The notes under the pieces were generated by a model that searched no databases, had not been told where the DNA came from, and was given only the letters and a program-made list of their open reading frames with translations. Source: an uncultured Selenomonadales bacterium (GTDB lineage Bacteria; Bacillota; Negativicutes; Selenomonadales; Selenomonadaceae). From it: 13,163 nucleotides of DNA. The position numbers and the translations under genes are program-made. The stretch covers positions 1 through 13,163 of the forward strand of contig CALFJC010000077.1 in NCBI GenBank assembly GCA_937877655.1, in the 5' to 3' direction. Within the stretch, counting starts at the first letter, position 1, and the number at the start of each line of letters is the position of its first letter. Shown piece after piece: positions 8,106-13,163 of the stretch.

Positions 8106-8543
8106 TTAATGCATCAAAAAAGAAGCGATAACCACAATAACTATGCTGACAATCGTCGAAGTTAAAATCTGGCTGTGTTGCGCCGTACTGCGAATATCTT
8201 TTTGCGATTGGGCGACGAGGTCGCGAACCTCTTTCATTGACGAATCGAGTTTTGCATTCATTTCTTTCATTGACGAATCGAGCTTTTCGGAGAGTTTGTC
8301 GACTTTACCTTCCAATCTGTCCATGCGCTGATTCAATTCACGGCGTGTCGTCTCCATTTTTTCTTCCAGCTTGTCTTGCCGCTGTTCCAATCTGTCCATG
8401 CGTTTGCTGAGATCGTCCATGCGCTTATCAAGTTGATCCATGCGCTGATTGATGTCCTTTTTGAACTCGCGGGTTTCTTCGCGGGCGGCTTGCACATTTT
8501 CCAAAAGATATTCGTTAAAGTTTTTGGTTTTCTCTTCAGACAT
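8106..8543 (-). CDS. Coiled-coil protein with a single C-terminal membrane segment, within the defence-type operon
   Basis: A 145-residue product is predicted from the ATG at 8543. Residues about 25-118 are an almost unbroken, highly charged heptad/hendecad coiled coil with repeating RMDxL/RLE units (RMDQLDK, RMDDLSK, RMDRLEQ, RMDRLEG) and an exact 11-residue-spaced LDSSMKE pair. Residues about 127-144 (LTSTIVSIVIVVIASFLM) form one membrane helix ending the chain, so this is a tail-anchored or membrane-bound coiled coil with no signal peptide. Its ribosome site GGAGGTGA is the last coding part of the helicase gene, whose TGA ends two bases before this ATG, so translation is coupled. An in-frame TTG at 8549 is too close to that site. 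Function is unknown. It may oligomerise or hold the complex at the membrane. Similar short coiled-coil/TM proteins are common in Firmicutes, so homology alone will say little. Confidence 0.8.
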   Translation of the reverse strand: MSEEKTKNFNEYLLENVQAAREETREFKKDINQRMDQLDKRMDDLSKRMDRLEQRQDKLEEKMETTRRELNQRMDRLEGKVDKLSEKLDSSMKEMNAKLDSSMKEVRDLVAQSQKDIRSTAQHSQILTSTIVSIVIVVIASFLMH

Positions 8544-8545
8544 TT

Positions 8546-11500
8546 TCAATCACCTCCGAGCGGAATATTTCTTTTAAGAATAACTTTTCCCTTCAAAAGC
8601 GGCGAGATTTTGTAAGTTACGCTGACGGCGTTTAAATCGGGCGGCGAAGTGAAAGGCGTTTTGATATAAAATGCGTGCGCCGAATTTTTTTCGACAAGGA
8701 CAATCGCAAGGATAAAATTTTCGGGGGAGTTCAGCGCGGTTAAAATTTCGTTTTTGGAAACAGTGACGGTCTCGGCGGCGGCAATTCTGCCCTTGACTTC
8801 GATAAAGCGCAAATGCCCGCTTGAGTCGGCAGATTCAATGTCGTAGCCGCATTTCTTTTCGCTGACATCGACGGGCGCATTTCCAAGTTCGCGCTCGATT
8901 TTCATGACGGCTTGCATTGCGATTTGTTCAATGCGCGGGCGATTGTCGGCGGGCGGCGATTCAAAAAATTTTTTCGGGACGATTAAAGCCCTGCCGATAA
9001 TTTCAATCTGCGCGGAAATTTTTCGTTGCAAAGAAATTTCCTCAAGCCGCCGCTTCAAACGTTCTTCCAATTCGTCGGCAATTTTGGTTGCCTGCGCGGA
9101 ATTTTTTTCTGCCGCCTGCGTATCCCAAAAATTAATTTCACTCTGCAGACGAGTTTTAATTTCCCGCTCCAATTTGTCAAGAAAAATTTTTTTATCGGCT
9201 TGAATTTTTTTAAGGAGCGGCGCGGAGAAATTTTTCTGAACAAAATCAAGCGCATTTTTGTCGAGAGCAGAAAAATCTTTTTCGATTGATAAAATTTTTT
9301 GGCGTTCGTCTTCGTTTGGCGACCGATAGTCGAGATAAGGCGCGTGATTCGCGGAAAAAATTTTTTCGTCCTCCGAAATTTCCAAGAAGTTCAGTTGCCT
9401 TGAAAGAATTTCCTTTCGTTCGTCTTGAATTTTAATTTCCGTCATAAAAAGCACGCGGGAATTTTGTTCGTCGGAATTTTCGTCGATAAAAATTGTTCCT
9501 TGCCGGAGCGCGTCGCCGAAATTTTCAAGCGTTTCTTCGACGACGGCATTTAAAAGCGGGTGTCCGATTGAAATAAATTCGGCGTCCGCGCAGGTTTTTG
9601 AAAAGCAAATTTGTTTGTAAGGCGGGAAATTTTTTGGCGAATGGGAAATTTCATAACGCCCGCCGCCGCAAGAAAAAATATGTCCGCCCAATTTCCAAAA
9701 CGCGGCGATAAAAAAATTTTCAACGCAATAGGGCTGGAGCTTGCGAATTTCATTGCGTTCAATGTTCAAATTGATGTCGGAAACTTTTTCCGCGCCGAGA
9801 AAATCATTTGTCAAAGCGCGTTCGCGGAAAATTTCTTTCAATTTATCGGCGTCGAAAGTTTTATCCATAATTTTATCCAAGCGTTGCGAGTCGCTCCCGT
9901 TGCGAATCGCCTCAATCAGAAGTTCGCGCAGGGGTTTGTTGTCGAAAGAAATTTTTCCGAGAATGTCGAAGACTTTACCGCCGAGCGCAAGGCGTTCCGT
10001 CTCCAATTTTTTCAGCAGGCGATTGAAAACCTGTCCTTCGCGAGTTTCGGCGGCAACGAGATTCCACAGGTAACAAATTTTTTTCTGCCCGATTCTGTGA
10101 ATGCGCCCGAATCTCTGCTCCAAACGATTGGGATTCCAAGGCAAATCGTAATTAATCATCAAGTGCGCGTTTTGAAGGTTGATGCCTTCGCCCGCCGCGT
10201 CCGTCGCGATTAAAATCAAAACATTTTCGTCCGATTTAAATTTTTCCTCAACCCTGCGCCGTTCCCTGTGATTCAAGCCGCCGTGAATTGTCGCGATTAA
10301 ATCTTCCTGCCCGAAAAGCGAAGAAATTTTTTCCCGCAAATATTCAAGGGTGTCGCGGTGTTCGGTGAAGATGATTAATTTTTCGCGGCGCAAAAAATGA
10401 TCGTCGGTCTGCAAAAGTTCGGAGAGTTCAAACCATTTTTTATCTTCACCGCTGAATAAAACTTTTTTGGCGAGCGCGGCGAGTTGTTTAAGAATTTTAA
10501 TTTCCTGTTCGAGCTCCGCGATTGTCCGCGCAGAAGTCACGCGTTCGGCAAGTTCGTCTTCTGCTTCGGGATTTTGAAAATCTTCGTATTCGTCCAAGTC
10601 TTCGGCGTCGAGAAAAATTTTATTGTCGAGTTTGATTTTTTGAAGGCGTTGCGCCCTGCGCTCCAACGATTTATAAATTGCACGCGGCGAAGAGGCAAGG
10701 CGTCTTTGTAAAATGGTCATGGCGAAACCGACAGAATTTTTCTTGTCGCCCGTCAAGCGTTCGGCGCGATTGAATTCATTTGCAACGTAACTTGTCACCT
10801 GTTCATAAAGATTTTTTTCCGCCGCCGAAAGTTTGTAGTTGACGGTGTAAGCGATTCTTTCGGGGAAAAGGGGCTTGGCGTCGAAAGTGAGCAAATCTTC
10901 TTTGACGAGCCGCCGCATCAAATCGGAGACATCAACATTATTTTTCAGACGTTTTGCGCCTTCAAAGCGGTCGGGATCAATCAGCGACATGAAAAGATGA
11001 AAATCTTCTCTTTTGCCGTTATGGGGAGTTGCGGTCAGCAAAAGAAAATTTCGCGCAATTTTTCCGAGCAATTTTCCCAAATGAAAACGCCGCGTGTATT
11101 TGATTTTATTTCCCGAAAGAGTGGCGGACATTTTATGGGCTTCGTCACAAACGATTAAATCCCAAGCCGAGCCGCGCAGATTTTCCTGCAAATTTTTATT
11201 GCGCGCCAATTTATCGAGCGGAGCAATGCAAAAGTCGGAGAAATTTTCATCGGCGAGGATTTTGAAGTTGAGAAAAAATTTTTCGTGCAATTCGTCCTGC
11301 CATTGTTCGGCTAAAGTTCCGGGGCAAATTATCAAGCAACGTTTTAAAACTGCGCGGGCGATTAATTCTTTGACAAACAAACCTGTCATGACGGTTTTAC
11401 CTGCACCGGGGTCGTCGGCGAGTAAAAATCTTAAGGGATTTTGCGGAAGCATTTTTTCATAGACGGCTGAAATTTGATGCGGCAACGGTTCAATCCTTGA

Positions 11501-11602
11501 CGAATGAATTGCAGAATACGGCTCGAAGAAGACGGCGAATTTTATTCTGCAAGCTTCGGCTGTCAATCGGAAAATTTCTGCGTCCGCGACAAAATTTTTC
11601 AT
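8546..11602 (-). CDS. Snf2/DEAH-type helicase with C-terminal DUF3883 domain
   Basis: This is a 1018-residue superfamily-2 DNA translocase. The ATPase core shows a Q-motif-like EPLPHQ (38-43), Walker A DPGAGKT (64-70), DEAH (153-156), LTATPHNG (189-196), the helicase C-terminal signatures IIFTEHRDT (410-418) and TDAAGEGINLQ (467-477), and motif VI QRFGRIHRIGQ (496-506). A charged helical stretch at about 800-870 leads to a DUF3883 domain (about 895-985) with YDIES...FIEVKG; Asp921, Glu935 and Lys937 resemble a PD-(D/E)xK nuclease triad. The start at 11602 is favoured because AAAGGAG lies 8 bases upstream. The frame stays open for 24 more codons to an ATG at 11674, but that ATG has no ribosome site and the extension overlaps a hairpin. 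It is first in the operon, and its last codons double as the ribosome site of the next gene. Whether DUF3883 cuts DNA here is unproven. Confidence 0.9.
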   Translation of the reverse strand: MKNFVADAEIFRLTAEACRIKFAVFFEPYSAIHSSRIEPLPHQISAVYEKMLPQNPLRFLLADDPGAGKTVMTGLFVKELIARAVLKRCLIICPGTLAEQWQDELHEKFFLNFKILADENFSDFCIAPLDKLARNKNLQENLRGSAWDLIVCDEAHKMSATLSGNKIKYTRRFHLGKLLGKIARNFLLLTATPHNGKREDFHLFMSLIDPDRFEGAKRLKNNVDVSDLMRRLVKEDLLTFDAKPLFPERIAYTVNYKLSAAEKNLYEQVTSYVANEFNRAERLTGDKKNSVGFAMTILQRRLASSPRAIYKSLERRAQRLQKIKLDNKIFLDAEDLDEYEDFQNPEAEDELAERVTSARTIAELEQEIKILKQLAALAKKVLFSGEDKKWFELSELLQTDDHFLRREKLIIFTEHRDTLEYLREKISSLFGQEDLIATIHGGLNHRERRRVEEKFKSDENVLILIATDAAGEGINLQNAHLMINYDLPWNPNRLEQRFGRIHRIGQKKICYLWNLVAAETREGQVFNRLLKKLETERLALGGKVFDILGKISFDNKPLRELLIEAIRNGSDSQRLDKIMDKTFDADKLKEIFRERALTNDFLGAEKVSDINLNIERNEIRKLQPYCVENFFIAAFWKLGGHIFSCGGGRYEISHSPKNFPPYKQICFSKTCADAEFISIGHPLLNAVVEETLENFGDALRQGTIFIDENSDEQNSRVLFMTEIKIQDERKEILSRQLNFLEISEDEKIFSANHAPYLDYRSPNEDERQKILSIEKDFSALDKNALDFVQKNFSAPLLKKIQADKKIFLDKLEREIKTRLQSEINFWDTQAAEKNSAQATKIADELEERLKRRLEEISLQRKISAQIEIIGRALIVPKKFFESPPADNRPRIEQIAMQAVMKIERELGNAPVDVSEKKCGYDIESADSSGHLRFIEVKGRIAAAETVTVSKNEILTALNSPENFILAIVLVEKNSAHAFYIKTPFTSPPDLNAVSVTYKISPLLKGKVILKRNIPLGGD

Positions 11603-11624
11603 GAAGAAAACTCCTTTTGCCAAT

Positions 11625-11660
11625 AAAAAAATGACGGCGAAGAAAATTTCCGCGCCGCCG
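11625..11660 (-). terminator. Probable terminator after fucO
   Basis: On the minus strand CGGCG (11660-11656) can pair with CGCCG (11639-11635) across a 16-base loop, followed within three bases by a run of seven T (11631-11625). It lies about 20 bases after the fucO stop codon and upstream of the helicase ribosome site. It would separate the metabolic gene from the defence-type operon, although I found no convincing promoter in the remaining spacer. Confidence 0.45.
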
Positions 11661-11680
11661 AAAATTTGATTCATTAAATT

Positions 11681-12832
11681 TTAAAAGATGGAGCGATAAA
11701 TCTCTGCAATTTGTTCCTTAGTCACGTCGCGGGGATTGCCGGGCGTGCAAGCGTCCGCAAGAGCCGATTCAGCCAGAAAATCAATATCTTTTTCTTTAAC
11801 GCCGAGCTCGGAAAGTTTTGTCGGGATTCCGACATCGGTGCTGAGTTTTGCGACGGCGTCAATCGCGGCTTGCCTGTAAGTTTCTTGATCCATTGCGTCA
11901 ACATTTTCGACGCCCATAGCGCGAGCAATTTCGCGATAACGTTCGCCGGTAGCGGGCGCGTTGAATTTCAAAACGGGCGCGAGCAAAATTGCGCAAGCTG
12001 TTCCGTGCGGAATATCATAAACGGCGGAAAGCGGATGCGCCATAGAATGATCAATTCCGAGCCCGACATTTGAAAAGCCCATGCCCGCGATATATTGTCC
12101 GAGAGCCATTTGTTCACGCCCAATCGGATCTCCCTTGACGGAGCGGCGAAGATTTTTTGAAATAATTTCAATCGCTTTGAGATGAACCATGTCGGTTAAT
12201 TCCCACGCGCCTTTTGTGATATAACCTTCGATGGCGTGAACGAGCGCATCCATACCCGTAGCCGCGCAGAGTTTCGGCGGCATTGACGCGCACATTTCCG
12301 AATCAACGACGGCAACAACGGGAATATCTTTCGGGTCGACGCAGACGAATTTACGATTTTTTTCAACGTCGGTTATGACATAGTTAATCGTGACTTCCGC
12401 CGCCGTCCCCGAAGTCGTCGAAACCGCGATAATCGGCAAGCATTTATTTTTTGTCGGAGCAACGCCCTCAAGACTGCGCACGTCGGCAAATTCGGGATTC
12501 GTCATGATAATTGCAATCGCCTTGCTGGTATCAATCGCCGAGCCGCCGCCAATCGCAACGATTATGTCCGCGCCGCATTTTTTGCAGAACTCGACGCCGC
12601 TTTGAACGTTTTCGATTGTCGGATTTGCCTTGACGTTGTCATAAATCTCGAAATCAATTCCGTTCGCCGCCAAAAGTTCCGTTACCTTCGTTGCAACTTT
12701 GAACTTGATAAGGTCTTTGTCCGTGACGACCATAATTTTTTTACAGCCGCGCCCTTTAATTTCCGTCACAATTTCTTTAATCGCGCCGGGTCCGAAATAA
12801 GAAGTTTCGTTCAAAATAATTCTGTTAGCCAT
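11681..12832 (-). CDS. fucO: Lactaldehyde reductase (1,2-propanediol oxidoreductase), iron-containing alcohol dehydrogenase
   Basis: This 383-residue enzyme reduces L-lactaldehyde to L-1,2-propanediol with NADH in anaerobic fucose/rhamnose catabolism. It can be followed residue by residue against remembered E. coli FucO (382 residues), including FADVRSLEG, KFVCVDP, EGYITKGAW, GQYIAGMGFSNVGLG and a C-terminal GNPR. The NAD-binding GGGSAID is at 95-101, and Asp38 fits NAD preference. The iron ligands are Asp195, His199, His262 and His276, each one position below the E. coli numbers. The start at ATG 12832 has GAGGAG 8 bases upstream and gives the FucO N-terminus MANRIILNET. The open frame extends 28 codons further to 12916, inside a repeat element, but that stretch is unlike FucO. 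No fucose kinase, aldolase or isomerase is in the window. A cre-like site upstream suggests glucose repression. Substrate choice within this dehydrogenase family is inferred from similarity. Confidence 0.92.
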   Translation of the reverse strand: MANRIILNETSYFGPGAIKEIVTEIKGRGCKKIMVVTDKDLIKFKVATKVTELLAANGIDFEIYDNVKANPTIENVQSGVEFCKKCGADIIVAIGGGSAIDTSKAIAIIMTNPEFADVRSLEGVAPTKNKCLPIIAVSTTSGTAAEVTINYVITDVEKNRKFVCVDPKDIPVVAVVDSEMCASMPPKLCAATGMDALVHAIEGYITKGAWELTDMVHLKAIEIISKNLRRSVKGDPIGREQMALGQYIAGMGFSNVGLGIDHSMAHPLSAVYDIPHGTACAILLAPVLKFNAPATGERYREIARAMGVENVDAMDQETYRQAAIDAVAKLSTDVGIPTKLSELGVKEKDIDFLAESALADACTPGNPRDVTKEQIAEIYRSIF

Positions 12833-12873
12833 TTGAAGTTCTCCTCTCCCAAAATTACACATAAAATCCCTGC

Positions 12874-12887
12874 TGAAAACGTTATTT
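12874..12887. promoter_or_regulatory. cre-like catabolite-repression operator
   Basis: TGAAAACGTTATTT matches 13 of 14 positions of the Firmicute cre consensus TGWAARCGYTWNCW; only position 13 (T for C) differs. It lies 42-55 bases upstream of the fucO start codon and abuts a TTGGCA -35-like box, where a bound CcpA-type repressor would block transcription. Repression of a fucose/rhamnose fermentation gene by a preferred sugar is biologically sensible. No regulator gene is present in the window, so the link is inferred. Confidence 0.5.
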
Positions 12888-12911
12888 GCCAATAAATGAA
12901 CATTTCCTGCC

Positions 12912-12984
12912 GACATTTTGCAAAAAAAATTCCCTCCGAGTTTGGAGGGATTTTTTATTCGATAGCGGAAATTTTCAAAGCCTT
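12912..12984 (-). repeat. 73-bp repeat, copy 1 (reading-frame end, terminator, ATG)
   Basis: This copy equals copy 2 at 13092-13163 except for one extra A in the A run at 12922-12929. Read on the minus strand it contains KALKISAIE-stop (stop at 12957-12955), a terminator and GCAAAATGTC. Identity ends at the GTC after the ATG on one side. On the other side it cannot be followed because copy 2 reaches the window edge. Confidence 0.9.
12922..12950 (-). terminator. Rho-independent terminator in repeat copy 1
   Basis: On the minus strand the perfect stem CCCTCC (12949-12944) / GGAGGG (12937-12932) with a 6-base loop is followed by AATTTTTTTT. It stands 5 bases after the TAA at 12957-12955. T runs on both sides allow bidirectional action. 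Confidence 0.8.
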
Positions 12985-13096
12985 GTCGGAAGATTTTCCT
13001 TCCCGCTCGGCTGAAATATATTTCGGGACATCAAATTCCGACGGGAATTCCCGGTGCCTTTTGCAGTTGCGCTTTGTACAAATTTTTCTTGGACAT
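12955..13096 (-). pseudogene. Possible small gene (46 codons) interrupted by a one-base frameshift
   Basis: From the ATG at 13096 the frame reads MSKKNLYKAQLQKAPGIP, then stops at 13031 after 21 codons. The next frame continues from the same place as SEFDVPKYISAEREGK and SSDKALKISAIE to the TAA at 12957-12955. The span is 142 bases, exactly 47 codons plus one, so a single extra base near the CCC at 13045-13043 (inside the palindrome GGGAATTCCC) would explain the break. I do not recognise the peptide. The ribosome site is poor: the GGAGGG of the preceding terminator is 14 bases away. It could also be non-coding. Confidence 0.3.
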
Positions 13097-13101
13097 TTTG
13101 C

Positions 13102-13129
13102 AAAAAAATTCCCTCCGAGTTTGGAGGGA
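13102..13129 (-). terminator. Rho-independent terminator in repeat copy 2
   Basis: The same CCCTCC/GGAGGG stem (13128-13123 and 13116-13111) as in copy 1 is followed by AATTTTTTT on the minus strand. It follows the stop codon at 13136-13134 by a few bases and would end the gene that enters from beyond the window. Confidence 0.8.
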
Positions 13130-13133
13130 TTTT

Positions 13134-13163
13134 TTATTCGATAGCGGAAATTTTCAAAGCCTT
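13134..13163 (-). CDS. C-terminal end of an unidentified gene (or of another repeat unit)
   Basis: Nine codons, KALKISAIE, and a TAA are visible before the terminator of repeat copy 2. The same nine codons and stop end the broken small frame at 12955. Either a gene outside the window ends here, or this is the tail of a further unit of a tandem array. Too little is present to name it. Confidence 0.35.
   Translation of the reverse strand, partial: KALKISAIE

Larger units (their letters stand above)
12833..13163. other. Intergenic region upstream of fucO with repeat elements and operator
   Basis: This stretch has no intact gene that I can support. It contains the fucO ribosome site (12841-12846), a cre-like operator, two copies of a terminator-bearing repeat and a broken small reading frame between them. 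I looked for a promoter of fucO. A TTGGCA (12892-12887) could be a -35 box and TGTAAT (12859-12854) a -10 box, but they are 27 bases apart and cannot be one promoter. Confidence 0.6.
13092..13163 (-). repeat. 72-bp repeat, copy 2, running to the window edge
   Basis: This is the partner of the element at 12912-12984, with seven rather than eight A in the run at 13102-13108. Its upstream limit lies outside the window, so the true repeat may be longer. Confidence 0.9.

Noticed and set aside
8231..8282. Exact 19-bp direct repeat at 8231-8249 and 8264-8282
   Set aside because: It encodes the repeated LDSSMKE units of the coiled coil and is explained by that protein's internal periodicity, not by a mobile or regulatory element.
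9611..10213. Plus-strand open frame (200 codons) opposite the helicase gene
   Set aside because: It is antisense to the helicase motif region, with no domain or ribosome site; a mirror-frame artefact.
11603..11674. 24-residue hydrophobic N-terminal extension of the helicase that could be read as a membrane anchor
   Set aside because: The upstream ATG has no ribosome site, the stretch overlaps a terminator-like hairpin, and a good AAAGGAG site serves the inner ATG at 11602.
12833..12916. 28-residue N-terminal extension of FucO from an ATG inside repeat copy 1
   Set aside because: FucO proteins begin at the MANR-type start, which has its own GAGGAG site; the extension crosses the cre-like site and part of the repeat.

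Overview
All convincing genes in this window lie on the minus strand, so the natural reading order is from the right end to the left. The organism looks like an anaerobic, Gram-negative-type Firmicute (Negativicutes, Selenomonas-like). The grounds are a FucO-type lactaldehyde reductase, strong GGAGGTGA-type ribosome sites, rho-independent terminators, and a Cache-HAMP sensor running into a linker typical of Firmicute PP2C phosphatases. This placement is an inference from style; there is no rRNA or other marker to settle it.

Right end (about 12830-13163): a non-genic stretch carries two near-identical copies of a 72-73 bp element 180 bp apart. Each copy holds the end of a reading frame (..KALKISAIE-stop), a strong terminator hairpin and an ATG. 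Between them lies what looks like a 46-residue small gene broken by one extra base. A good cre-like (CcpA-type) operator lies just upstream of the next gene.

11681-12832: fucO, an iron-dependent lactaldehyde/1,2-propanediol oxidoreductase of fucose/rhamnose fermentation, with its own ribosome site and a probable terminator after it.

2518-11602: the centrepiece is a four-gene operon resembling a DNA-methylation-based phage-defence cassette. In transcription order it encodes a Snf2-type helicase with a C-terminal DUF3883 nuclease-like domain, a short coiled-coil protein with one C-terminal membrane segment, a DUF1156 (COG1743) adenine-type DNA methyltransferase with a zinc ribbon, and a DUF499 (COG1483) AAA+ ATPase. 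The helicase and coiled-coil genes are two bases apart, and the coiled-coil and methylase genes 15 bases apart. The methylase and ATPase genes are separated by an 89-base gap holding a 7-bp tandem repeat. The operon ends in a clear terminator. The likely job is self/non-self discrimination by methylation coupled to ATP-driven DNA translocation. The membrane-anchored coiled-coil protein is the least expected part.

1-2475: a second operon starts at a clear promoter (perfect TATAAT). It encodes a 70-residue peptide with a RiPP-like leader motif, an exported VanX-family D-Ala-D-Ala dipeptidase, and the first 487 residues of a membrane sensor with a dCache domain and HAMP. That sensor very probably ends in a SpoIIE/RsbU-type serine phosphatase beyond the window edge.
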